Position numbers and translations under genes: made by a program | The notes under the pieces: generated by a model | What the model was told of the DNA's origin: nothing | Databases searched by the model: none | What the model saw: only the letters and a program-made list of their open reading frames with translations | Shown: positions 1 to 7,065 of the stretch, one piece after another | Position numbering within the stretch: the stretch's first letter is position 1 | How the letters are laid out: every line of letters begins with the position of its first letter | DNA from: an uncultured Alphaproteobacteria bacterium | Lineage (GTDB): Bacteria; Pseudomonadota; Alphaproteobacteria; Micropepsales; Micropepsaceae | Length of the DNA stretch: 21,271 bases | Direction of reading: 5' to 3' | NCBI GenBank assembly: GCA_903922545.1 | Contig: CAIXUE010000126.1 | Location: 1 to 21,271 of the forward strand

Positions 1-1
1 C

Positions 2-706
2 CGTTGGGAGATTGACGGCTCCATGACCGTGCTGGCCGACAATTTCGAAGGCAAGCCTTTCAACTCTCCCAACGATCTGGCGCCGCACAAGGATGGCAGC
101 GTCTGGTTCACCGATCCGATGTTCGGCGGTGTGTTGGCCGAAGGCCATCCCGATGCCGGCGACGGTCCCGGCAATCCCGGCGGCCTGCGTGATCCCAATA
201 TCGGCAACACCGGCGTGGGCCTGTCCTTGGCCGGCGGCATGCACCAGTCTTTGCCCGCCAATGTCTATCGCTGGGATGCCAGTGGTAAAGTGGAAGTGGC
301 GCTGCCTTTCGAAGCCGGCCTCGCCCCCAACGGCATCTGTTTTTCTTATGATTGCAGCAAGGTCTATATCATTCGCGGCGGCAAGATTTTCGTGGGCGAT
401 GTGCGGGGCCACGGCATCGCCAATCTGAAAGTCTTCACCGACTGCATGGTGGACGGCGTGCATTGCGGGCCTGACGGCATGCGCGCCGACCGCGCCGGCA
501 ATATCTGGGCCGGCTCTGCCGCGCCTTTGGGCTATGCCGGGGTGACGGTGTGGAATCCCGCGGGCAAGCTGATCGGCCGCATCCGCCTGCCGGAAGGCTG
601 CGCCAATCTCTGCTTCGCCGGGCCCAAGCGCGACCATGTCTTCATGGCCGCGACCCAGTCGATTTACATGCTGCGTGTGAACATCCAGGGCGCTTCGCCG
701 GGCTGA
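2..706 (+). CDS. SMP-30/gluconolactonase-family lactonase, 5' end outside window
   Basis: Beta-propeller hydrolase of the SMP-30/gluconolactonase/LRE family, which opens sugar lactones using a divalent metal. The frame is open from base 2, before the first ATG at 23, so the N-terminus and any signal peptide lie outside the window. Family marks are visible: FNSPNDLAPHKDGSVWFTDP (metal-ligand Asn of the SPND motif), APNGICFSYD, and PDGMRADRAGNIWAG with the metal-ligand Asp. The stop lies 15 bases before the next gene, which has its own AAGAGG Shine-Dalgarno site, so the genes look co-transcribed. With a PQQ-type aldose dehydrogenase and an exported mutarotase next door, hydrolysis of an aldonolactone is the likely job. 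The exact substrate cannot be read from sequence. Confidence 0.88.
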   Translation, partial: RWEIDGSMTVLADNFEGKPFNSPNDLAPHKDGSVWFTDPMFGGVLAEGHPDAGDGPGNPGGLRDPNIGNTGVGLSLAGGMHQSLPANVYRWDASGKVEVALPFEAGLAPNGICFSYDCSKVYIIRGGKIFVGDVRGHGIANLKVFTDCMVDGVHCGPDGMRADRAGNIWAGSAAPLGYAGVTVWNPAGKLIGRIRLPEGCANLCFAGPKRDHVFMAATQSIYMLRVNIQGASPG

Positions 707-721
707 TCTGAAGAGGCGATC

Positions 722-2221
722 ATGAAAAAACTATCCGCCTGCATTCTTGTTGCCTGCGCTTTGGCCGCCGGCGCCGCACTGGCGCAACAGGCCGGGCCGC
801 CGACCGCACCGCCCGCGCCTGCGGGCCCGCCCGTGCCGGGCGCCCAGACCTATGCCGACAATTGCCGTTCCTGCCATGGCACCAATCTTTCCGGCGGGCG
901 CGGCCCCAGCCTGTTCACCGAGACCCTGCTTTCCAGCGACTCCGATGATGCCCTGCGCCAGATCATCAAGACCGGCGTGACCGGCACCGAAATGCCGTCT
1001 TTTGCCGGCCGTCTCAGTGAAGATGAAATCAGCCAGACCATCGCCTATCTGCGCATCCAGGGCGGGCGGCTGAAAGCCAATCCCGAATTTGTGGCCGATC
1101 CCAACGGCCAGGTGATCCATAGTCAGAAGCTGAATTTCCGTATCGAAGTTGTCGCGTCAGGACTGCAAACTCCCTGGGGCGAAGTCTTTCTGCCCGATGG
1201 CCGCCTGCTGGTGACCGAACGCACGGGGCCCTTGCGCATCATCGATCATGGCCAGCTGCTGCCGCAGCCGGTAGCGGGCACACCCAAGGTTTTTGTGCGT
1301 CAGGATGGCGGCATGCTGGATGTGGCAGCGCATGGCGGCTGGATTTATCTGTCTTACACCGAGGTCGAACCCGGCATCACGCCCGCGCCGGGCAGCGACA
1401 CCGCGCCCACACCCGCCCCGCCCACCATGACGGTGCTGGTGCGCGGCCATATCCGGGACAATCAGTGGGTTGATAATCACGAAATTTTCCGCGCGCCATC
1501 TTCGCTCTACACCACCACCAGCGATCATTATGGCTCGCGCTTTTTGTTCGACGGCAAGGGTCATTTATTCTTTTCGCTGGGCGAACGGCACAACATGGTC
1601 AATGCTCAAAGCCTCTCGACACCGCTGGGAAAAATTCACCGCGTCAATGAAGACGGCTCCATCCCCGCCGACAATCCCTTTGTCCATATTCCCGGCGCGG
1701 TGCCGTCCATCTGGAGCCTGGGCCACCGCAATCCCGAAGGCCTGTCCTTCAATCCCGTGAACGGCGATTTGTGGGAATCCGAACACGGCCCCACCGGCGG
1801 CGATGAGATCAATGTGATCGACAAGGGCCACAATTACGGTTGGGGCCTGGCCTCCATGGGACTGGAGCCGGGCGTCTTCAAACAGACCGCGCCGGGCACC
1901 GACCCGCCCATTGTCTATTACACCCCCACCGTCGCCCCCAGTGGCATCGGCTTTTACAGCGGCAATCGCTATCCCGGCTGGAAGAACAATCTGTTCGTGG
2001 CGGCCCTGGCCGGCCAGGAATTGCTGCGGCTCGAAATCCAGGGCCGCAAAGTCGTGGCCCAGGAGCCTGTGTTCCAGCAATTCGGCCGGGTGCGCGACGT
2101 CATCACCGGGCCTGATGGATTGCTTTATGTGCTGCTGCAAAATCCCACCGGCGGGGGCACGGGCCTGTCGCTATCCGCCTCCACGGCGGGCATGGTGGTG
2201 CGGCTTGTGCCGCTGCCGTGA
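722..2221 (+). CDS. Cytochrome c-fused PQQ-dependent aldose (glucose/sorbosone) dehydrogenase
   Basis: A 499-residue exported fusion. Residues 1-21 form a signal peptide ending ALA, followed by a Pro/Ala-rich linker. A class I cytochrome c domain spans about 40-115, with heme motif CRSCH at 48-52 and likely axial Met91 (GTEMPSF). From about residue 140 a glucose/sorbosone dehydrogenase beta-propeller follows (VVASGLQTPWGEVFLPDGRLLVTER), with the family blocks LGHRNPEGL at 333-341 and EHGPTGGDEIN at 354-364. The known family (YliI/Asd type) oxidises aldoses to lactones with PQQ in the periplasm. The fused heme domain would take the electrons directly, which is inference. Stand-alone Asd proteins lack this heme domain. 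The gene sits between a lactonase and an aldose epimerase. PQQ synthesis genes are not in the window. Confidence 0.9.
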   Translation: MKKLSACILVACALAAGAALAQQAGPPTAPPAPAGPPVPGAQTYADNCRSCHGTNLSGGRGPSLFTETLLSSDSDDALRQIIKTGVTGTEMPSFAGRLSEDEISQTIAYLRIQGGRLKANPEFVADPNGQVIHSQKLNFRIEVVASGLQTPWGEVFLPDGRLLVTERTGPLRIIDHGQLLPQPVAGTPKVFVRQDGGMLDVAAHGGWIYLSYTEVEPGITPAPGSDTAPTPAPPTMTVLVRGHIRDNQWVDNHEIFRAPSSLYTTTSDHYGSRFLFDGKGHLFFSLGERHNMVNAQSLSTPLGKIHRVNEDGSIPADNPFVHIPGAVPSIWSLGHRNPEGLSFNPVNGDLWESEHGPTGGDEINVIDKGHNYGWGLASMGLEPGVFKQTAPGTDPPIVYYTPTVAPSGIGFYSGNRYPGWKNNLFVAALAGQELLRLEIQGRKVVAQEPVFQQFGRVRDVITGPDGLLYVLLQNPTGGGTGLSLSASTAGMVVRLVPLP

Positions 2222-2250
2222 TAGAACCGCCCAAGAGCTGGAGGACCGTC

Positions 2251-3390
2251 ATGAAAATTCGCCGCCCTATCGCCGCCGCCGCTTGCGCCCTTCCTTTGCT
2301 GGCCACGCCGGCGCTGGCGCAAAACATCGCCGCCCAGGATTGGGGCACCACGGCCAAGGGTGCGAAGATCGCGCTGTACACGCTCACCGGCGCGAACGGG
2401 CTGGAAGCGCGCATCACCAATTTTGGCGGCCGGGTGGTGAATCTGTATGTCCCCAACGCCCATGGTTCGAAAACCGATGTTCAGCTGGGCTATGACGATT
2501 TTGCTTCCTATGAAAAAGGCAGCGTCTATGGCGCCATCATCGGCCGCTATGTCGGCCGCATCAGCCATGGCGGCAGCTTTCCGCTGAACGGCAAACGATA
2601 CCAGCTGGAAAAAACCGATCCGAACGCCAAATTCGTCATCCATGGCGGCACAGGCGGCTTCGCCAACAAAGTCTGGACGGCAAAAATGAAAGACGGCGCC
2701 GAACCCAGCCTCATTCTCACCATGACCAGCCCGGCCGGCGATGGCGGCTTTCCCGGCGCGCTGACCACCACCGTCACTTACACAATCACCAAGAACAACG
2801 AACTGAAGATCGACTACCGCGCCACCGCACCCGCACCCACCATCGCCAATATCACCAACCATTCCTATTTCGCGCTGCAGGGCGAAGGCAATGGCGACAT
2901 CTCCCGCCAGACCCTTCAGGTCTTTGCCGACAAATACACCCCCGCCGACGCCGACAATCTGGAAACCGGCGAGATTCTGCCGGTGGATGGCACGCCGCTG
3001 GATTTGCGCCAGGGGGCGCGGCTGGGCGACGTGATCTATTCGGCCTTTCCGCAGATCTATATGCGCCAGGGCCTGGACATCAACATGGTGATCAATGGCA
3101 AAATCGGTACGCTGCGCCCGGCCGCCAAACTCAGCGATCCGGATACCGGTATTGTGATGGATGTCGCCACCACCCAGCCCTGCATGCAGCTTTACAGCGA
3201 CGGCATCGGCGACCGTGTCAGCACCGGCAAGGGCGGCAAGGCCTATCGCAGCTTTTATTCCATGAGCCTGGAAACCCAGCATTACCTGGATGTACCCAAT
3301 CAGCCGGGTTTTGCCACCACGCCTTCGGTGATCGTGGGGCCGGGCAAGCCGCTGCATGAAGTCACGGTCTTCAAGTTCAGCCACGCTTAA
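2251..3390 (+). CDS. Exported aldose 1-epimerase (mutarotase)
   Basis: A 379-residue galactose-mutarotase-like protein that interconverts alpha and beta anomers of aldoses. The ATG at 2251 is chosen over the upstream in-frame GTG at 2218 because GGAGG (2240-2244) lies 6 bases before it. That start also gives a clean signal peptide (MKIRRPIAAAACALPLLATPALAQ). Family catalytic residues are recognisable as His131 (FVIHGG), His204 (NHSYFAL) and Glu341 (SLETQHYLDVPNQPGF), with spacing close to that of the Lactococcus enzyme. Export to the periplasm matches the preceding exported dehydrogenase, which may need one anomer. The gap to the previous stop is 29 bases, so an operon is likely. Substrate range is unknown. 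Confidence 0.92.
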   Translation: MKIRRPIAAAACALPLLATPALAQNIAAQDWGTTAKGAKIALYTLTGANGLEARITNFGGRVVNLYVPNAHGSKTDVQLGYDDFASYEKGSVYGAIIGRYVGRISHGGSFPLNGKRYQLEKTDPNAKFVIHGGTGGFANKVWTAKMKDGAEPSLILTMTSPAGDGGFPGALTTTVTYTITKNNELKIDYRATAPAPTIANITNHSYFALQGEGNGDISRQTLQVFADKYTPADADNLETGEILPVDGTPLDLRQGARLGDVIYSAFPQIYMRQGLDINMVINGKIGTLRPAAKLSDPDTGIVMDVATTQPCMQLYSDGIGDRVSTGKGGKAYRSFYSMSLETQHYLDVPNQPGFATTPSVIVGPGKPLHEVTVFKFSHA

Positions 3391-3420
3391 GTCATCAACG
3401 CATTTTCAGGCTGAACCGAC

Positions 3421-4548
3421 ATGATCGACTGGCAAGGCCTGTTGTCGCGCAACGCTTCGGATCTGGGCACGCCCGCCTTGCTGATTGATCTGGAGGCGTT
3501 TGAGCGCAATCTGGAAAAGATGGCCGCCCATTGCCGCGTCCACAACATCGCGCTGCGGCCGCATGCCAAGACTCACAAATGTGCTGAAATTGCCAAACGC
3601 CAGGTCGCGGCGGGGGCCATCGGCCAGTGCTGCGCCAGCCTGGATGAAGCGCAGATGCTGGCCGAGGCGGGCATCGCTTCCATCCTTCTCACCTCGCCTG
3701 TCACCAGCGAAGCGGCCATCCGCCGTCTGTTGAAAGTGAACGCGCTTTGCCCCGGTCTTCTGGCCGTGGCCGACAGCCCCGAAGCCGTCACGCGCCTGTC
3801 ACTTGCGGCCTCGAATGCCGGCCAGGTTCTGAACCTGCTTGTGGATATTGACTTGGGCCATAAGCGCACCGGCATCGCGCCGGGTGAAAAAGCCGTCGCT
3901 CTTGCACGACTGATTGCGGTGAGCCCTGCCCTAAAGTTCGCAGGTATTCAGGGTTATGCCGGTCATCTGATGCATCTGCCGGATCGCAATGAACGCCAGG
4001 CGCGCCTTGCCGTGGCTTTGGATCAGTTGCGCGCCACGCGCGACCAGCTCAAACAGATCGGCCTTGCGCCCCGCATTATCACCGGCGGCGGCACCGGCAG
4101 TTTTGATATTGATCCGGGCCATCAGGTGCTGACCGAATTGCAGGCCGGCTCTTATGTCTTCATGGACCGCCAATATAATGATATCTGTGCTGGCGCAGCG
4201 CCGTTCGAAACATCGCTGTTCGTGCTTTCCACCATTGTGAGCACGAACGCGCCGGGCCTTGTCACCACCGATGCAGGCCTCAAGAGTTTTTCCACCGATG
4301 CTGGCGCGCCCCAGATCGCCTTCGGGCCGGAAGGCACCTACTCTTTCTTTGGCGATGAATATGGCCGCATTGATCTGGCTGCCAGCGCCATGGCGCGGGC
4401 GGGCGACGCGGTGGCCTGCATCGCGCCGCATTGCGACCCCACCGTCAATCTTTATGGCTATTATCTGGTGGTGAACCGCGACAAGATCGTCGATCGCTGG
4501 GCCATTGCCAGTGGCAAATACCGCCAGCCCGCGCCTTATCCGCTGTAA
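3421..4548 (+). CDS. DSD1-family PLP enzyme (D-threonine aldolase / D-serine dehydratase-like)
   Basis: A 375-residue fold-type III PLP enzyme with an alanine racemase-like N-terminal barrel. RPHAKTHK carries the expected Schiff-base Lys50. GIQGYAGHLMH and the glycine-rich TGGGTGSFD bind the cofactor phosphate in this family. The C-terminal APHCDPTVNLYGYY places His337 and Cys338 as the metal ligands typical of D-threonine aldolase and eukaryote-type D-serine dehydratase. It has no signal peptide, so it is cytoplasmic, unlike the preceding epimerase. It starts 30 bases after that gene with only a weak Shine-Dalgarno site (CAGG), so operon membership is probable rather than certain. Aldolase and dehydratase cannot be told apart from sequence alone. 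Its stop is 2 bases from the stop of the convergent SDR gene. Confidence 0.88.
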   Translation: MIDWQGLLSRNASDLGTPALLIDLEAFERNLEKMAAHCRVHNIALRPHAKTHKCAEIAKRQVAAGAIGQCCASLDEAQMLAEAGIASILLTSPVTSEAAIRRLLKVNALCPGLLAVADSPEAVTRLSLAASNAGQVLNLLVDIDLGHKRTGIAPGEKAVALARLIAVSPALKFAGIQGYAGHLMHLPDRNERQARLAVALDQLRATRDQLKQIGLAPRIITGGGTGSFDIDPGHQVLTELQAGSYVFMDRQYNDICAGAAPFETSLFVLSTIVSTNAPGLVTTDAGLKSFSTDAGAPQIAFGPEGTYSFFGDEYGRIDLAASAMARAGDAVACIAPHCDPTVNLYGYYLVVNRDKIVDRWAIASGKYRQPAPYPL

Positions 4549-4550
4549 GT

Positions 4551-5471
4551 TTAAGGCTGGCCCGCGCCGCCCGAGGCGCCATAAACCTGGCCCGTGGCAT
4601 AGCTGGCATCACTGGCCGCAAGCTGCACATAAATAGACGCCAATTCCGCCGGCTGGCCCGGCCGCCCCATCGGCGTTTGGCTGCCGAACTTTTCAAGCTT
4701 CTCCATGCTGGCGCCGCCTGAGACCTGCAGCGGCGTCCATATAGGGCCGGGCGCCACGCCGTTGACGCGAATGCCCTTGGGACCAAGCTGCTTGGCGAGC
4801 GATTTGACATAACTCATGGTCGCAGCCTTGGTCTGGGCATAATCATAAAGTTCAGCCGCCGGATCGTAGGCCTGCTCAGACGTGGTGCCGATGATGACCG
4901 ACCCGGGCTTCAAATGCGGCAGCGCCGCCTTGATGATCCAGAAGGGCGCATAGATATTGACCTTCATGGTGTTGTCGAAATCTTCCGTGGAAATATCCAG
5001 AATGGACGCGTGCGACTGCTGATAACCGGCGTTGCTGACCAGGATATCGAGGCCATCCAGGTCGCGAACCGCACGCGCCACCAGTTCCGTGCAAAACGTC
5101 TCGCTGCGCAGATCGCCCGGAATGGCCACAGCCTTGCGGCCGGCTTCTTTCATCAGCTTGATGACCTGACGCGCATCTTCTTCCTCACTGGGAAAATAGT
5201 TGATCGCGACATCAGCGCCTTCACGCGCATAGGCGATGGCGGCAGCGCGGCCCATGCCGGAATCCCCGCCGGTGATCAGGGCCTTGCGGCCTGTCAGGCG
5301 GCCTGAGCCGCGATAGCTGGTTTCGCCATGATCGGGCGGCGGCTGCATCTTGCTGGCCAGGCCGGGCCAGGGCTGGGACTGTTTCTGGAATGGCGGCCTG
5401 GGATATTTGGTAAGAGGATTTTCCAATCCTGTTTTGGAATGGATCGCCGAAGCACTGTCTTCTCTGTCCAT
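4551..5471 (-). CDS. SDR-family oxidoreductase, YghA/YhdF type
   Basis: A 306-residue short-chain dehydrogenase with the roughly 60-residue N-terminal extension of the YghA/YhdF general-stress group (TKYPRPPFQKQSQPWPGLASKM). Nucleotide-binding TGGDSGMG is at 67-74, NAG follows in VSNAGYQQ, and catalytic Tyr and Lys are in YDYAQTKAA. PGPIWTPLQVSGG is also typical. NADP(H)-dependent carbonyl reduction is likely; the substrate is unknown. The ATG at 5471 is preferred to an upstream TTG at 5483, although neither has a good Shine-Dalgarno site. It lies 81 bases downstream of the small exported-protein gene on the same strand with no recognisable promoter between, so it probably shares that gene's EcfG-type promoter. 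Confidence 0.9.
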   Translation of the reverse strand: MDREDSASAIHSKTGLENPLTKYPRPPFQKQSQPWPGLASKMQPPPDHGETSYRGSGRLTGRKALITGGDSGMGRAAAIAYAREGADVAINYFPSEEEDARQVIKLMKEAGRKAVAIPGDLRSETFCTELVARAVRDLDGLDILVSNAGYQQSHASILDISTEDFDNTMKVNIYAPFWIIKAALPHLKPGSVIIGTTSEQAYDPAAELYDYAQTKAATMSYVKSLAKQLGPKGIRVNGVAPGPIWTPLQVSGGASMEKLEKFGSQTPMGRPGQPAELASIYVQLAASDASYATGQVYGASGGAGQP

Positions 5472-5505
5472 GCCGGCCGCCAATTCTTTGAAGGACGAAA
5501 CAGCC

Positions 5506-5544
5506 TTCCGGCGGCGGGCAAAGATATTTCACCCACCGCCGGAA
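5506..5544 (-). other. Inverted repeat between two co-directional stress genes
   Basis: A perfect 9-base stem (TTCCGGCGG / CCGCCGGAA) encloses 21 bases, whose ends can add GGG/CCC pairs. It lies between the small exported-protein gene and the SDR gene, both read leftward. There is no clear T tract after it, so it could be a weak terminator, an attenuator or an mRNA-stabilising hairpin that sets the ratio of the two products. Confidence 0.5.
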
Positions 5545-5552
5545 AGCAGATT

Positions 5553-5843
5553 TTACTGGCCGTTCGCTGCGGCCTCAGCCTTGGCGCGCGCCGCGGCACG
5601 AGCCGCCCGCTTGGCGTCGCTGTTCTGCATGGTCTTTTCATCATGCACATTGGCGCGCGCGCCGGCCGTCGCGGCCGCTTCGCCAGGCGCCTGCATGGCG
5701 GCATCGGAGCCGCCAGCCTTGGTGCCGATGGGCGCTTCCGGCGAGCCATTGGCGCCATTGTTGCCGTTGACGATCTGGGCCGAAGCCGGCGCGGCCAAAG
5801 CCAGCGTTCCAAGCACGGCAAGTGTCTTGATGATGGTTTGCAT
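5553..5843 (-). CDS. Small exported Ala-rich hypothetical protein
   Basis: A 96-residue protein not recognised as a named family. The ATG at 5843 follows AGGA with suitable spacing and opens a clear signal peptide (MQTIIKTLAVLGTLALAAPASA). The longer open frame upstream has no such features. The mature part begins with a Gly/Asn-rich stretch (IVNGNNGANGSPEAP) and ends in a charged, Ala/Arg/Lys-rich segment likely to be helical (DAKRAARAAARAKAEAAANG). It has no cysteines. An EcfG-type promoter 43-68 bases upstream suggests a periplasmic general-stress protein. The SDR gene follows on the same strand. Confidence 0.75.
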   Translation of the reverse strand: MQTIIKTLAVLGTLALAAPASAQIVNGNNGANGSPEAPIGTKAGGSDAAMQAPGEAAATAGARANVHDEKTMQNSDAKRAARAAARAKAEAAANGQ

Positions 5844-5885
5844 GGTGTTTTTCCTGTGAGGTCTCGCGGGTTTGCGTGATTCTGC

Positions 5886-5911
5886 AACGCTGCCGCAACC
5901 AGCAACGTTCC
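5886..5911 (-). promoter_or_regulatory. EcfG-type general-stress promoter for the small exported protein
   Basis: On the - strand GGAAC (5911-5907) is followed after exactly 17 bases by CGTT (5889-5886). This matches the sigma-EcfG consensus GGAAC-N16/17-CGTT of alphaproteobacteria. Transcription would start near 5879, about 36 bases before the ATG at 5843. It diverges from a second perfect match facing the hemerythrin gene. Confidence 0.7.
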
Positions 5912-5976
5912 TTTGTACATAAAGCAACCAAGGAACTCTGCGCCACGGCGGCGACGCCACGATTGTGAGGCCGCAC

Positions 5977-6001
5977 GGAACACAAGCAACATTGACGCGT
6001 T
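5977..6001 (+). promoter_or_regulatory. EcfG-type general-stress promoter for the hemerythrin gene
   Basis: GGAAC (5977-5981), 16 bases, then CGTT (5998-6001) is a perfect match to the sigma-EcfG consensus. A start near 6008 leaves a leader of about 20 bases that still contains the AGGAGA Shine-Dalgarno site (6018-6023). Confidence 0.72.
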
Positions 6002-6028
6002 CGCTGACAAATCCTTCAGGAGAAGACC

Positions 6029-6547
6029 ATGAGCATCACCACCAGCGTCAAGAAAGCCGTCCGCAAAGCTGAAAGCGCCATTACCGGCAAGGAATCCCAG
6101 GCCGACCTCCTGGACACGTTGAAGGAAGAGCATGAAGAAGTTTCAGCGCTTCTGAAGAAGCTGGTCGATAGCGAAAATGGGGCAGAGCGTAAATCCCTGC
6201 TGACCAAGATCAAGGCTAATCTGGTGCCGCATGTCCGCGCCGAAGAAAAGGTTTTGTATGACGCGATCATCGCGATCAAGGACAAGCAAACCCAGCGCGA
6301 CGGGCACGAAGGCTATATCGAGCACAGCCTGGCGGACAAAATGCTCAAGGATCTGGAGAAAATCTCTCCCGCCACCTCGCCGGAATTTTCCGCCGCCGCC
6401 AAGGTTCTGAAAGAACTGGTCGAGCATCACATCCAGGAAGAAGAAAGCGCCGTATGGTCTGACGCCAAGGAGAATTTCTCGGCCGATGAGCGCAAGCTGA
6501 TGAACCAGCATTATTTGGCGGAAAAGAAGAAAGTAAAAGTGCACTGA
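6029..6547 (+). CDS. Hemerythrin HHE-domain protein
   Basis: A 172-residue helical protein of the hemerythrin/HHE cation-binding family, which binds a di-iron (or oxygen/NO-sensing) site. Candidate ligands are His35 (KEEHEEV), His68 and Glu72 (PHVRAEE, HxxxE), His93 and His99, His133/His134 and Glu138 (EHHIQEEE). It has no signal peptide, so it is cytoplasmic. The ATG at 6029 has AGGAGA 5 bases before it. A perfect EcfG-type promoter lies directly upstream, in line with the known place of many such proteins in alphaproteobacterial general-stress regulons. Iron storage, oxygen or NO handling, or repair roles are all possible and not separable here. Confidence 0.9.
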   Translation: MSITTSVKKAVRKAESAITGKESQADLLDTLKEEHEEVSALLKKLVDSENGAERKSLLTKIKANLVPHVRAEEKVLYDAIIAIKDKQTQRDGHEGYIEHSLADKMLKDLEKISPATSPEFSAAAKVLKELVEHHIQEEESAVWSDAKENFSADERKLMNQHYLAEKKKVKVH

Positions 6548-6556
6548 ACGCGCGGG

Positions 6557-6583
6557 ACGGCGCTTGCGGATAGCAAGCGCCGT
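6557..6583. terminator. Hairpin between convergent genes
   Basis: A perfect 11-base stem (ACGGCGCTTGC / GCAAGCGCCGT) with a 5-base loop sits between the hemerythrin stop and the stop of the convergent small gene. Neither side has a T tract, so it would be a U-poor bidirectional terminator or a 3'-end stabiliser. Confidence 0.55.
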
Positions 6584-6763
6584 TCAGCCGGCAGATTCGC
6601 GATTATCGCTTTTTGCGAGATAATTGAGCCAATATTTGCGCAGCTGCGCAACCACGTCCTGATCGCCCCAGGGCCGTTCCGCCGACGGCGTGGGCAGAGG
6701 CTGGATATGCGCCTCGCCGTTGCTCAAGACTGTGATGTTCTGGCCCAGAAAACAGGCACGCAT
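6584..6763 (-). CDS. Small hypothetical protein (59 aa) under an EcfG-type promoter
   Basis: A 59-residue protein of unknown family beginning MRACFLGQNITVLSNGEAHI and containing PLPTPSAERPWGDQDVV and LRKYWLNYLAKS. No signal peptide or membrane segment is seen. The ATG at 6763 follows AAGGAC with about 8 bases spacing. The longer open frame upstream runs through the promoter and is not used. What makes the gene credible is a perfect GGAAC-N17-CGTT element on the same strand 22 bases ahead of the start. It is probably a cytoplasmic general-stress protein; function unknown. Confidence 0.62.
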   Translation of the reverse strand: MRACFLGQNITVLSNGEAHIQPLPTPSAERPWGDQDVVAQLRKYWLNYLAKSDNRESAG

Positions 6764-6784
6764 TGTTTTTGTCCTTTGCCTGAA

Positions 6785-6810
6785 AACGGCGCAGACGCCA
6801 GGGAAGTTCC
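6785..6810 (-). promoter_or_regulatory. EcfG-type promoter for the 59-aa gene
   Basis: On the - strand GGAAC (6810-6806), 17 bases, CGTT (6788-6785): a perfect sigma-EcfG consensus. The start would fall near 6778, 15 bases before the ATG at 6763. Confidence 0.68.
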
Positions 6811-6820
6811 ACCAAAAGGC

Positions 6821-6845
6821 GGAACTTTGCCCAGACCGCAGCCTT
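6821..6845 (+). promoter_or_regulatory. Imperfect EcfG-type promoter for the 50-aa gene
   Basis: GGAAC (6821-6825), 16 bases, then CCTT (6842-6845), which differs from CGTT at one base. It faces away from the perfect element on the other strand. The two -35 boxes form an inverted repeat (AAGTTCC, 10 bases, GGAACTT; 6804-6827). Transcription would start near 6852, 20 bases before the ATG at 6872. Confidence 0.42.
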
Positions 6846-6871
6846 ATCTGATGACAACATTGGAGCATCCC

Positions 6872-7024
6872 ATGCCGACCAACCCCAACCACGCCGGAAG
6901 CGGCATCGACAAGCCTGATCCCAAGGGAATTCTGGAAAAGCTGGGCGACGGGATCAAAGCCGTGCTGCCCAAAAAAGCCGAGGATGACACGCCGCCAGCC
7001 CCTGCAGAGTCACCCAAGGGGTAA
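6872..7024 (+). CDS. Small hypothetical protein (50 aa)
   Basis: A 50-residue, proline- and lysine-rich, probably disordered protein beginning MPTNPNHAGSGIDKPDP, with a short amphipathic stretch (ILEKLGDGIKAVLPKKAE). The ATG at 6872 is chosen because GGAG (6862-6865) lies 6 bases before it; an in-frame ATG at 6851 lacks such a site. It belongs to no family I can name. Its position behind a near-consensus EcfG element suggests a stress role. The exonuclease gene starts 41 bases downstream. Confidence 0.6.
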   Translation: MPTNPNHAGSGIDKPDPKGILEKLGDGIKAVLPKKAEDDTPPAPAESPKG

Positions 7025-7065
7025 CCTGCCGCCACGCCCTGATCATGCGGCCAATGGAATAAGCC

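Noticed and set aside
2125..3384. 419-codon open frame on the - strand
   Set aside because: It lies entirely antisense to the well supported aldose epimerase, has low-complexity Gly/Ala/Asp composition and no recognisable domain. It is a GC-rich shadow frame.
5932..5957. GGAAC at 5932 as another EcfG-type promoter on the + strand
   Set aside because: No CGTT at 16 or 17 bases downstream (GACG/ACGC instead).
5294..6133. 279-codon open frame on the - strand
   Set aside because: It overlaps the hemerythrin, promoter and SDR genes, with Arg/Pro-rich non-protein-like composition.
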